NCBI RefSeq assembly: GCF_001598215.1
Contig: NZ_BCXJ01000001.1
Location: forward strand, 744,001-808,000
Direction of reading: 5' to 3'
DNA length: 64,000 nt
From: Shouchella clausii
GTDB lineage: Bacteria > Bacillota > Bacilli > Bacillales > Bacillaceae_D
Shown here: positions 34,821-42,705 of the stretch, piece after piece
How the letters are laid out: each line of letters opens with the position of its first letter
Numbering within the stretch: the first letter of the stretch is position 1
Notes under the pieces: model-generated
Databases searched by the model: none
Told to the model about the DNA's origin: nothing
Seen by the model: the letters and a program-made list of their open reading frames with translations, nothing else
Translations under genes and position numbers: made by a program

Positions 34821-36084
34821 ATTTAACAATCAACTTCTTATCAATAAGATACATATCCTTAATAAGACGATCATTATCGTTATTAGAGAGATAGTACAAC
34901 CCCAGTAAATCTTCTATGCCACGGTATGAGGAGACAATTTGACCTTCCTTAGCTATTGGGATTTTTAAATCCAAGGACTCAATATTCTCTAGTTCGGAGA
35001 AATCAATTTCCTTAATACACCATTCTCCTTCAGGACACAAACTTACTTTTGAAGCAGCAAATTTTTGAAAGTCCACATTAGTTTGCACATTTTCCCCCAA
35101 AGATAGCTTTGCTAATTGATAAAACAGATCGTATTCTCCATTAGAAGCATTATTTATTCTAAATGGAGTTGTTCCTCCTGGCCTGGCATTTACTTCAATT
35201 ATTTTCGGGCCTTCTTTGGTAAACTTTATTTCTGTATGTGTCATAATATTATTAAGCTCTAATGCAGTAAGAGCATCTTCAGTAATCTTGTAGAGTTCTT
35301 TTATATATTTTTCATTTAAAGAGGTTGGAGTAATGTAACCAGATTCTCTGAAAGGTTTATTTAAATGAGTCCTGTCAGTAACGGCCAGGTTAAATACTTC
35401 ATTATTGATCACAATGCTTTCTACACTGGCATAATCAGCAAGACCTTCTTTTTCGTGCCAATTCTCTCCAATCATCTTTTCTTCTAGGTTAAATGTGCTC
35501 TGTTTGCCTTCTACAATTATATTTTCGTAGTTCGCAAGGTGTTCTTTATATTTCGATACTAATTCATCATAGTTTTGAACTTCAAAAATGCCATATCCGC
35601 CTCCTCCAAAATTTGGTTTGAGCAAACTGGGGAATCCAATTTTCTCTGATGCCATTTCTAAGTCTTTGTCACTTTCCACTTCATAGAAACGTGGGATTGG
35701 AATACCTTTTTCCTCTAATCTTTTTCTCTGTAGAGCTTTGTTTTGTACACGGTCTATTGTTTTGTCATCCATATAATCAATACCAATAGAGCTACATATT
35801 TCACTAACTACTTTTAATAGCATTTCCGCAAAAGTCAAAACTCCATCGATTTTTTTATTTTTATTAAAGTCCACTACTTTCTTGATCATATCTTCATCAT
35901 TTTTACATTCAATTCCAATTCCTATTGTGCCTATCACTTGATCGTATACATGATTAAGACTTTCGTTATTAGGAGATTTAATATAAAACGTTACTATATC
36001 AACATTATCTAACTTTTGTAAGCTTGGATATATTAAATCTGGAGCAGTACCTCCATGGTGTAATAATAATGCCAATCTCTTCAT
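34807..36084 (-). CDS. ATP-grasp carboxylate-amine ligase
   Basis: The 425-residue enzyme joins a carboxylate and an amine through an acyl-phosphate. The ATP-grasp core is visible: a lysine strand and glycine-rich loop LLKPNFGGGGYGIFEV (about 155-170), then the metal-binding EVNARPGGTTPF (about 275-286). It resembles dipeptide-forming ligases of antibiotic pathways (BacD-like) more than purine or carbamoyl-phosphate enzymes. GGGAG lies upstream of the ATG. It sits 16 bases after the S66 peptidase gene. It is the most probable bond-forming enzyme of the island. Substrates are unknown. Confidence 0.8.
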   Translation of the reverse strand: MKRLALLLHHGGTAPDLIYPSLQKLDNVDIVTFYIKSPNNESLNHVYDQVIGTIGIGIECKNDEDMIKKVVDFNKNKKIDGVLTFAEMLLKVVSEICSSIGIDYMDDKTIDRVQNKALQRKRLEEKGIPIPRFYEVESDKDLEMASEKIGFPSLLKPNFGGGGYGIFEVQNYDELVSKYKEHLANYENIIVEGKQSTFNLEEKMIGENWHEKEGLADYASVESIVINNEVFNLAVTDRTHLNKPFRESGYITPTSLNEKYIKELYKITEDALTALELNNIMTHTEIKFTKEGPKIIEVNARPGGTTPFRINNASNGEYDLFYQLAKLSLGENVQTNVDFQKFAASKVSLCPEGEWCIKEIDFSELENIESLDLKIPIAKEGQIVSSYRGIEDLLGLYYLSNNDNDRLIKDMYLIDKKLIVKYEPA

Positions 36085-36100
36085 CTGCGATCAACTCCCA

Positions 36101-37057
36101 TTATTTATATGATACTTTCATTTTTTGAAACTTAATATCGATTGTCAAATGGCCCCCTATATAGAAAGGGAAGGACGGTTCAGTGTGCGAAAAATCGATA
36201 TTACATAATATCGGGATATTTGTAATATTAAATTCATTTACTAGCAAATTTTTCAAAATATGTTTTTTATTAAGTATAGAGTCTTGGCCAAATTTTCCTA
36301 TTAATAAAGCCTTAGCAGCTAATAAATTGCTTCCCATAATCAAATGTTTAAAATTCATTAAAAATCTTTTTGGCGAGACATTTGGAACACTTTCGATAAC
36401 TACTAGTTTATCAGTGAAATCCATTGCAAATTCTGTACCTATTGTTGTACATAGACTCTCTAGATTTCCACCTACAACATAACCTGAAATTTGGCCTTTT
36501 TCCCTTTTTATATCATTTAAATAACTCCAAGTGGCATGTTTATGATTATCTCTTTTTCCAATATACCAATAACCATCATTGTATACCTCTGGGCAATTGA
36601 ACTCGAACTCTTCTTTATTAAGAGCTTTTTTAATGATATCGAGGTCCGTTTCACATAAATTGGGATTACTTATGTGGGATAAGTCTATTCCGTAAATAGA
36701 AATTAACTCGTACTTAGAATAAATACTGTTAAGTAGGCTCGTCAAATCACTTTTCCCACAAACTATTTTTCCTTCTTTATTATTTACTTCATTCGATATC
36801 ATTTCTAAATGTAAATTACTTGTTAGCCCTCCGTAAAAAGGGATCAAAATTGCGGGCTCATAGCTCTTGATAAAAGATGAAAAAAATTTTACAATATTGG
36901 AGGGCTTATTGATACCCAATTGTAAATAGTCTTCATCAATGTTAGGGTCAATAATTATGTCATATCCCATTTTCTCAAGTCGTTTAATCCCTCGTTTTTT
37001 ACTTTCGTCGCTCAAATCTCTTCCATTGTTAGAAGGTGCCCAGAGGTAAGCTTTCAT
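36101..37057 (-). CDS. S66-family serine peptidase, MccF-like
   Basis: The 318-residue protein matches the LD-carboxypeptidase/microcin-immunity (S66) family. The catalytic triad positions are Ser80 in GGLTSN, Glu222 in VVIESV and His291 in FSHTEPSFPFYIGG. The GGNLESLCTTIGT segment (197-208) is also typical. GGxxSN and DFxHTxPxFxFxIGG fit MccF rather than the wall-recycling LdcA enzymes, whose nucleophile lies in GGYGS-type loops. MccF cleaves aminoacyl-nucleotide antibiotics and gives self-immunity. AAGGAGGAG precedes the ATG, 15 bases after the AsnRS-like gene. The inferred role here is immunity or maturation of the island product. Confidence 0.8.
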   Translation of the reverse strand: MKAYLWAPSNNGRDLSDESKKRGIKRLEKMGYDIIIDPNIDEDYLQLGINKPSNIVKFFSSFIKSYEPAILIPFYGGLTSNLHLEMISNEVNNKEGKIVCGKSDLTSLLNSIYSKYELISIYGIDLSHISNPNLCETDLDIIKKALNKEEFEFNCPEVYNDGYWYIGKRDNHKHATWSYLNDIKREKGQISGYVVGGNLESLCTTIGTEFAMDFTDKLVVIESVPNVSPKRFLMNFKHLIMGSNLLAAKALLIGKFGQDSILNKKHILKNLLVNEFNITNIPILCNIDFSHTEPSFPFYIGGHLTIDIKFQKMKVSYK

Positions 37058-37072
37058 TCCTGCTCCTCCTTT

Positions 37073-38065
37073 TTACGGATCAATTTGGACATTTTTATCT
37101 CTATAGACAACAGGGATATCACGAATATCATGATGCCCTGTTATCCATGCTATATACCGCTCAATCCCCATACCAAAACCACTAGTCTGGAGAGGAAAAT
37201 CTCGCTTCATTGCAATATACCATTTATAATCTTGTTCACTGACTTCATGTTCCCTTAAAGACTTTTGGACTGAATAATAATCTGCACGCTCCCCACACCC
37301 CAGTGTTTCTCCCATACCTAGCAACAGATCGGCAGCTAAAGCATATTTAGAGTCATCCGTATCATACTGCTGATAAAATGGAACGCTCTTATGCTCCAAA
37401 TGGGTTAGCCAAACAGCACCATTGTAACGGGCGATCAGGTGCTTTTCTCCCTTGGAGTTGATTGTAGTAATGCCATTTTTTCTCTCGACACCCTCAGGCA
37501 ATTCCGAGTTTAAAATATCTACTGCACTGCTAAAATGCACCCTAGGAAACTGCTTCATTTCTATTATATTTTTTATACTTTCCAACTTCTCCTTTTTTAT
37601 ATTTAATTTAATAAAGTAATCGCTTTCCAAAATTGGCTTTGTTATAAATTTTATATACTCTTCTCCTAGGTTTATAATGTCATTAAAATTACCAACTATT
37701 TCCACTTCAGAATGGTAAAATTGATTCAAATGTCTTTCATCTGACTCTTCTCCTCGGAATGACGGCATTACATAATAAACCCCATTATTATTAAACCTTA
37801 ATGTATACTCCAAAAGAAATTGCATTGAATCAGCTAAATATGTTTCTTGACCTAACAAATCAATCTTTACTGGTAAGGAATCAGATCCTAAACCCATTGG
37901 ACTGGAAATGCTATTGGTTGTTATAGGTAATGCCGCTAACGAGAAATTCTTTTTATTATAGAATTCATTCGTATATTTCATAATATCTGAATAAAGATTG
38001 AACATACTATGGTACCAATCAGATCCCAAAACTGCTGACCACCTATTCTTAGTATCTAGAGCCAT
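37073..38065 (-). CDS. AsnRS catalytic-core-like enzyme (asparagine-synthetase-like, class II)
   Basis: The 330-residue protein is a bare class II synthetase core of the Asp/Asn branch. ISSPMGLGSDSLPVKI (53-68) and YLADSMQF lead to motif 2 (FRGEESDERHLNQF, 103-116) and motif 3 (GFGMGIERYIAW, 296-307), then GHHDIRDIP. The N-terminal anticodon-binding OB domain of true AsnRS is absent, so tRNA charging is unlikely. Archaeal proteins of this build make asparagine through an aspartyl-adenylate. Here it probably activates an acidic amino acid or related acid for transfer to an amine. It overlaps the methyltransferase gene by 17 bases. Confidence 0.75.
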   Translation of the reverse strand: MALDTKNRWSAVLGSDWYHSMFNLYSDIMKYTNEFYNKKNFSLAALPITTNSISSPMGLGSDSLPVKIDLLGQETYLADSMQFLLEYTLRFNNNGVYYVMPSFRGEESDERHLNQFYHSEVEIVGNFNDIINLGEEYIKFITKPILESDYFIKLNIKKEKLESIKNIIEMKQFPRVHFSSAVDILNSELPEGVERKNGITTINSKGEKHLIARYNGAVWLTHLEHKSVPFYQQYDTDDSKYALAADLLLGMGETLGCGERADYYSVQKSLREHEVSEQDYKWYIAMKRDFPLQTSGFGMGIERYIAWITGHHDIRDIPVVYRDKNVQIDP

Positions 38066-38933
38066 AATTATTCATTCCTTTCATGAACTTCGTCGATGTA
38101 AATAATTCTCTATCAAAGGAAAAATTACTCTTCCTTGCATAGATCTCTTTATAAGCCATTTTAAAGAGATTGTCTCGGTACAAATATATATAGCTTTTAT
38201 AAATCTTCTTAAAATAATCTTTAGTTTCTTGGTCAGAGATCCTTGCGTCAATTAATTCCCTATTTGTTTTAAGGATGTCATTTACATAGTCGCTAATTTG
38301 TTTGTCAGTTTTATAATCAAATTTATAGCTTTCAGTCAAAAATATATCTAGACCTTCAATATTATAGAAGGAGTCCCAATAGTCCTCAAAATCAATACGA
38401 ATATCCATTTTGAGTGAATCTCGAATTTGACTTATTAATCTATCCGATGGGGTTTCTATATAATACATAGGGGTAACAAATAATACACCATTATTTGTTA
38501 AGACTCTTTTATATTCAAACAATGCTTTCTCTCTTTGTGGAATATAAGAGATAATATTCCCTGCAAAAATAAAGTCGAATTCTTCATCTTCAAAAGGCAG
38601 ATCTGTCGCATCGGCCTTCAAAAATGTAATATTATTTTCCACGCCATAAGCTACTGCATTTTTCTTTGCAATAGCTAAACTATCCTCATTGATGTCAATT
38701 GCTGTAATCTTGCAATTGGTTAGTTTGGCTAATTCTATAGCAGTAAAGCCGGTAGAAGTCCCTATCTCTAATATCCTGTTATTTTTTCTTATATTAAGAT
38801 TTTTAATGAAATTTATTACTGTCCGTATTCCGCCTGGTGGTCGATTGGTTTCTCCTATCACTGAAATTAACTGATTGTAATTCATTTTTTTTAGCTCTGT
38901 AATTCCCAAAGAATTAACTTTTAATTCACTCAT
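38049..38933 (-). CDS. Island SAM-dependent methyltransferase
   Basis: This is a 294-residue class I methyltransferase with motif I RILEIGTSTGFTAIELA (near residues 53-69), acidic motif II (ITAIDINEDSL) and the motif IV region (DEEFDFIFAGNIISYI). A long, lysine- and tyrosine-rich C-terminal extension of about 120 residues is probably substrate specific. It is the first gene of the island operon. The ATG at 38933 is preferred. The TTG at 38945 almost touches the AAAGGGG ribosome binding site. The methyl acceptor is likely the island's own metabolite. Confidence 0.75.
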   Translation of the reverse strand: MSELKVNSLGITELKKMNYNQLISVIGETNRPPGGIRTVINFIKNLNIRKNNRILEIGTSTGFTAIELAKLTNCKITAIDINEDSLAIAKKNAVAYGVENNITFLKADATDLPFEDEEFDFIFAGNIISYIPQREKALFEYKRVLTNNGVLFVTPMYYIETPSDRLISQIRDSLKMDIRIDFEDYWDSFYNIEGLDIFLTESYKFDYKTDKQISDYVNDILKTNRELIDARISDQETKDYFKKIYKSYIYLYRDNLFKMAYKEIYARKSNFSFDRELFTSTKFMKGMNNYGSRY

Positions 38934-38945
38934 ACACGCACACAA

Positions 38946-39512
38946 CCCCTTTACAATAACTTCAATATTTATGCTATTAATGGTAAATCATACGATCTGA
39001 AAAATCAATAATAAAAAACAATTTTTTCTTAACAATTTATTGAAAGGGCTTTCCTAGTCGTTTAATCCATAAGACTAAATGTAATAATTGCGGCATTCAT
39101 AATTTACAAATTCTTACTTTGATGTAATCCGATTTATACGGGATGAAAGCCTTCTTTTTAGGTATGGCGGCCGGTTTTATCGTATTAACAGCGATAATTT
39201 CGGACGACACACGTCTTTCATTGGCCAAACAGTTTGTCCTGACTGCCATAGACATTTGTCGATTCACACTAATTCCCAGAGCAAATTTATTTGACGCTAC
39301 GCCGTTGGTGCTGTTAAGAATATGCTTGTTTTTGATGTAATAGCGTCTCTTGGCTGAAACTTTGTCAACAGGCTGAAGGATGGGTAAGGGCTTCTCTATT
39401 GTTCAATTTCTAGTCGACGATCAAGTAAATATGGAATTGGCACTGAGAGAGAAATAATTTTTAACAAAAAGAACAAGAAACTTGAAAAACAATGAAACTA
39501 TCAATTGACATT
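38946..39512. other. Island upstream region and border
   Basis: This region should contain the promoter of the island operon (AT-rich sequence at 38960-39040), but no firm -35/-10 pair could be fixed. GC content rises again around 39110-39150. There is a weak frame at 39143-39340 (listed separately). No att-like direct repeat, tRNA or integrase remnant was found. Confidence 0.35.
39143..39340 (+). CDS. Doubtful small membrane protein or gene remnant
   Basis: A 65-codon frame begins with a hydrophobic helix (MKAFFLGMAAGFIVLTAII) followed by a mixed segment. There is no good ribosome binding site before the ATG and no recognised family. It lies at the island border, so it may be the leftover start of a gene cut by the insertion. 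I keep it only at low confidence. Confidence 0.25.
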   Translation: MKAFFLGMAAGFIVLTAIISDDTRLSLAKQFVLTAIDICRFTLIPRANLFDATPLVLLRICLFLM

Positions 39513-39570
39513 GATATTGATTCTCATTATCATAATAATTAAATGCTAAATGATACTGATTCTCATTATC
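39513..39570 (+). promoter_or_regulatory. Two Fur boxes upstream of the haem locus
   Basis: GATATTGATTCTCATTATC (39513-39531) and GATACTGATTCTCATTATC (39552-39570) differ at one position and both fit the Fur consensus GATAATGATTATCATTATC. They cover the promoter region just upstream of the first haem gene (start 39588). Iron-dependent repression of the whole following operon is therefore expected. Confidence 0.85.
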
Positions 39571-39587
39571 TTTAAGGTGTGAATAAA

Positions 39588-40538
39588 ATGAACAAAAAAG
39601 CATGTGCTTTGACGGTTTTTCTTTTGCTTGCAGGTTGTCAAGGGGCCAGTTCAGAAACAGAGAACAAAGAGCCTAGTAAGGAAGGGGCTTATTCCGTCAC
39701 CGATTTCGCGGAGCGAACGGTTTCCTTTGAACACCCCCCTGAGCGAATCGCTGTACTAGGAAATGGTGAGCTGGATATTGTTTATGCCTTAGGGAAGGAG
39801 GTTGTTGGGAGGCCGACGAGCGCAGAGCCTGCTGTTGTAGCGGAAGCAGAAGAGGCCGCACAAGTAGGGTCGTCACATGAAATTGACATGGAACGTTTAA
39901 CATTTGCCAATCCTGATTTAGTACTTGGTAGTTTCCCAATGAATGAGAAGGATGTCCCGGCTATTGAAGGAATGGACGCCAATGTTCTCCTTACTAGCGC
40001 CAATTCTGTCAGCGAAATTGAACAACAAATCGAGTTGATCGGACAAGCATTGCAAGAGCAGGAAGAAGCAGAGAAATGGATTGCGACAATTAAAGAAAAA
40101 AAGCAAGAGCTCTCTGCCAGCCCTTTACATAAAAAGGAAAAAGTACTGCTTGTTTATGGAGCGCCTGGATCAAATTTAGCAGCGCTTCCAAATTCGCTAG
40201 CTGGAGACATTCTTGACATCGCAGGCGGGGAAAACGTAGCTGCGTCTTTTGCACAGTTGGATGATTTTCCACAATATGCGGCGCTTTCGCCAGAACGGAT
40301 TATGGAAGCAAATCCAGATCGAATTTTATTTATGGCCCATGGTGATCCTGCCAACGTCCAGGATAGTTTTATTAAGGAAATGGAGCAACATGCTGGCTGG
40401 TCACAGTTGCCAGCTGTTAAGGAAGGGAAGCTTGAAATTTTGCCTGCTGATTTGTTTGGCACCAACCCTGGCACAAACATAACGGAAGCGCTTGATTATA
40501 TGCGTGCTTTGTTAGAAGAAGACGGTGCAGAACAGTGA
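39588..40538 (+). CDS. Haem/iron ABC transporter binding lipoprotein (IsdE-like, first copy)
   Basis: This is a 316-residue class III substrate-binding lipoprotein. The signal ends with lipobox LLAGC, then a helical-backbone periplasmic-binding fold with typical iron-complex features (PPERIAVLGNGELDIVYALG and NPDRILFMAHGDP). I prefer the ATG at 39588 (AAGGTG upstream) to the GTG at 39579. It lies directly downstream of two Fur boxes and overlaps the next permease gene by four bases. In the Isd scheme it takes haem from NEAT proteins and hands it to the permease. A second, different copy is at 45235. Confidence 0.85.
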   Translation: MNKKACALTVFLLLAGCQGASSETENKEPSKEGAYSVTDFAERTVSFEHPPERIAVLGNGELDIVYALGKEVVGRPTSAEPAVVAEAEEAAQVGSSHEIDMERLTFANPDLVLGSFPMNEKDVPAIEGMDANVLLTSANSVSEIEQQIELIGQALQEQEEAEKWIATIKEKKQELSASPLHKKEKVLLVYGAPGSNLAALPNSLAGDILDIAGGENVAASFAQLDDFPQYAALSPERIMEANPDRILFMAHGDPANVQDSFIKEMEQHAGWSQLPAVKEGKLEILPADLFGTNPGTNITEALDYMRALLEEDGAEQ

Positions 40539-41542
40539 GCGAGCTAGTGCTTGCTAAACGGGCTAGAAGAAGAAAAGGACTTTTGATCTCTTTGCCATTG
40601 GTTTTGCTCGTTTCGATGGCCGGTGGGCTTATGCTTGGAGCAGTGCCCTTTTCGTTAGGAGACATTGGCGCCGTTTTAACAGGAGAAGGCACGGAAACAA
40701 GCAGAGCGGTGATTGCGAATATTAGGTTGCCGCGCATCATAGTCGCCGCGCTTGCAGGGGCATGCTTAGCTGCCTCTGGCGCGATTTTGCAAGGTTTAAT
40801 GAAAAATCCACTAGCAGATCCAAGCATCATTGGCGTGACAGCGGGAGGAGGGCTTGCTGCAAGCATCGCCATGGTCGCGTTGCCGCAGTTAGGTTATTTG
40901 CTTCCTGGATTTGCTTTTGTCGGTGCGCTTTTAGCAACGGGGACGATTTATATACTTGCCTGGGAAAAAGGCACTTCTCCTTTGAAGCTTATTTTAGCTG
41001 GAATTGCGGTGAATGCCTTTTTTGGAGCGATTCAAAGCGGAATTTTTATTTTATTTAGTGATAGGGTCCAGTCGATTCTTCCTTGGCTAGCAGGAGGATT
41101 TCAAGGGAGAAGCTGGTTTCATGTTGAATTTGTCCTGCCTTATGCATTAACAGGATTATTGTTATCGATTTTTGCAATTAGGCCGATCAATTTGTTGTTG
41201 TTAGGTGATGACACAGCACGTTTGCTTGGGGCACCAGTCGAACGGTTTCGCTTATGGCTTATTTTGCTTGCCGCTTTTTTAGCAGGAGCGGCAGTGAGTG
41301 TCGCTGGTTTGCTCAGCTTTGTCGGCCTTGTCGTTCCCCATATGGTCCGTCTTTTTATCGGCAGTGATTATCGCTATTTGCTGCCATTTTCGATTATTGG
41401 CGGAGCAGCCCTTGTTGTTTTAACAGACACAGTGGCCAGAACGGTGTTTGATCCAATCGAGCTTCCTGTCGGCATTTTGCTCGCTTGTCTTGGAGCGCCG
41501 TTTTTCCTGATTTTGCTTAAGTACAACAAAATAACGCATTAG
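40535..41542 (+). CDS. Haem/iron ABC transporter permease (FecCD type, first copy)
   Basis: The 335-residue polytopic protein has about ten helices and the FecCD/BtuC signatures (LPRIIVAALAGACLAASGAI near residue 69, NPLADPSIIGVTAGGG, and FVGLVVPHMVR late). The GTG start overlaps the stop of the lipoprotein gene, so the two are translationally coupled. It forms the membrane channel for the imported haem. No ATPase gene follows immediately. The only one in the locus is at 47114 and may serve both permeases. Confidence 0.9.
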   Translation: MSELVLAKRARRRKGLLISLPLVLLVSMAGGLMLGAVPFSLGDIGAVLTGEGTETSRAVIANIRLPRIIVAALAGACLAASGAILQGLMKNPLADPSIIGVTAGGGLAASIAMVALPQLGYLLPGFAFVGALLATGTIYILAWEKGTSPLKLILAGIAVNAFFGAIQSGIFILFSDRVQSILPWLAGGFQGRSWFHVEFVLPYALTGLLLSIFAIRPINLLLLGDDTARLLGAPVERFRLWLILLAAFLAGAAVSVAGLLSFVGLVVPHMVRLFIGSDYRYLLPFSIIGGAALVVLTDTVARTVFDPIELPVGILLACLGAPFFLILLKYNKITH

Positions 41543-41561
41543 CGCGCATCGTTTTTAGTAA

Positions 41562-41582
41562 AGGAGGTGAGAAAACGTGTAA
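41562..41582 (+). promoter_or_regulatory. Strong ribosome binding site followed by a start-stop pair
   Basis: AGGAGGTGAG (41562-41571) is close to a perfect Shine-Dalgarno sequence. Nine bases later stands GTG (41577-41579), followed at once by TAA. No protein can be made. It may be a decayed start or a ribosome-parking element ahead of the monooxygenase gene, which has its own AGAGGAGG. Confidence 0.35.
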
Positions 41583-41624
41583 GCAGAACGGCAGCGACAG
41601 TATTAAAAAAGAGGAGGAAATAAA

Positions 41625-41948
41625 ATGGTGATTGTGGCAAACAAAACGTTGATTCGTAAAGGTGAAGGGCATAAGCTCGTTAAGCGTTTTGACAATATTG
41701 GCAAAATTGAAATGCAAAAAGGGTTTCTTGGCCTTGAAGTCCTTGTAAATGCAAAGGAAAAAGAGGTCGATGAAGTAACAATTAGCACACGTTGGGAAAC
41801 GAAAGCCGATTTTCATGCGTGGACGAAAAGCGAAGCCTTCCGTGAAGCGCATTCAGGTCGAAACGCTCGCCCAGACTATATCTTAGGCAATGAAATCGAA
41901 TTTTACGATGTTGAAGTAGTTCGCATGCCGATTGCACAAGCACAATAA
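41625..41948 (+). CDS. Haem-degrading monooxygenase (IsdG/HmoA type)
   Basis: This 107-residue ABM-fold enzyme opens haem in the cytoplasm and frees iron. The three residues essential in IsdG (Asn7, Trp67, His77) appear here as Asn6 (VANKTL), Trp66 (DFHAWTKS) and His76 (FREAHSG). AGAGGAGG lies before the ATG. It is placed between the first permease and the NEAT genes, so haem import and breakdown are co-expressed. Confidence 0.9.
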   Translation: MVIVANKTLIRKGEGHKLVKRFDNIGKIEMQKGFLGLEVLVNAKEKEVDEVTISTRWETKADFHAWTKSEAFREAHSGRNARPDYILGNEIEFYDVEVVRMPIAQAQ

Positions 41949-41996
41949 TAAAGGGGTCTTTCACCAAGCAGTACAAACGACTAAGGGAGGAGAACA

Positions 41997-42689
41997 ATGG
42001 GTATTCGACTAAGAAAAATAGTGTTTCTGCTGAGTACGGTAGCGGTGTTCGTGTTTGGAGCTAATTTTGGCTACGCCAATGCCGAGCTAGCAGATGGGAC
42101 CTATACGATTGATTATACGGTCATGCATGCAACTGATCCTTCGGCTTCCATTGCCAATGACTACTGGGAGAAGCCAGCAACATTGCATGTAAAAAACGGT
42201 GAGATAACAGCAGAAATGAAACTAAACCATAGTTCATGGATTGTTGAATTTCAAACGCCAACAAATGGCGGTTTTGCAGATGTAGCTGTCGTTTCAGAAG
42301 ATGAAGGGGCCGATACAAGAGTTGTGCAATTTCCACTTGAGGGAATTGACGATATGACGGAAGCAAAAATCCATGTGATCGTCCCTGATATTGACTATGA
42401 CCATCATTACACGATTCGCTTTGATTTTAATGAGAATAGTTTAACTGCTTTAGAAACGGCTGCATCAAGCGAAGAAGATAAAAACGAAGAAGACAAAAAA
42501 GACGATGAGCCGCTGGGAACGGCCCAATCGTCTGAAGACGAAGGCAAACGCGCACACACAGACACAAGCAAACCAACGGAGGAGGACAATCCGCAAACAA
42601 ACGATGCCGCACCAATTGCTTTGCTTAGCTGCCTTGCCATCGTCAGTGCTATTGTACTTCTTCGCAAACGTATAAGACAAGTTTCGTGA
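41997..42689 (+). CDS. Single-NEAT haem-binding protein anchored by sortase B (IsdC-like)
   Basis: The 230-residue surface protein has a signal peptide (1-28), one NEAT domain (about 30-150) and a charged spacer rich in Glu, Asp and Lys (155-197). The sorting signal NPQTN (198-202) is followed by a hydrophobic helix and a basic tail. The haem-binding pattern SSW (helix side) and YDHHY (YxxxY) is present. NPQTN is the exact sortase B signal of Staphylococcus aureus IsdC, and srtB lies in this operon. It is expected to sit in the wall and pass haem to the lipoproteins. Confidence 0.9.
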   Translation: MGIRLRKIVFLLSTVAVFVFGANFGYANAELADGTYTIDYTVMHATDPSASIANDYWEKPATLHVKNGEITAEMKLNHSSWIVEFQTPTNGGFADVAVVSEDEGADTRVVQFPLEGIDDMTEAKIHVIVPDIDYDHHYTIRFDFNENSLTALETAASSEEDKNEEDKKDDEPLGTAQSSEDEGKRAHTDTSKPTEEDNPQTNDAAPIALLSCLAIVSAIVLLRKRIRQVS

Positions 42690-42705
42690 AGGAGGAGATG
42701 TAAAG

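Larger units (their letters stand above)
31852..39110 (-). other. AT-rich genomic island: probable small-molecule biosynthesis cluster
   Basis: Seven minus-strand genes lie in a block that is visibly richer in A and T than everything around it, with AT-ending codons throughout. Neighbouring genes overlap by up to 31 bases or lie within a few tens of bases, so they form one operon. The products are, in order of transcription, a methyltransferase, an AsnRS-core-like enzyme, an S66 peptidase, an ATP-grasp ligase, an orphan, a ProRS-like protein and an MFS exporter. The mix of two amino-acid-activating folds, an amide-forming ligase, an MccF-like immunity peptidase and an exporter suggests a transferred biosynthetic pathway. 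No integrase, attachment repeat or tRNA was found at the borders. Confidence 0.7.

Noticed and set aside
37073-38065. Housekeeping asparaginyl-tRNA synthetase
   Set aside because: The N-terminal anticodon-binding domain is missing and the gene sits in a foreign-looking biosynthetic operon.
31852-39110. Microcin C-type gene cluster
   Set aside because: Only the MccF-like peptidase fits. There is no MccB (ThiF-like) adenylyltransferase and no precursor peptide gene, so the island is not a simple microcin C relative.
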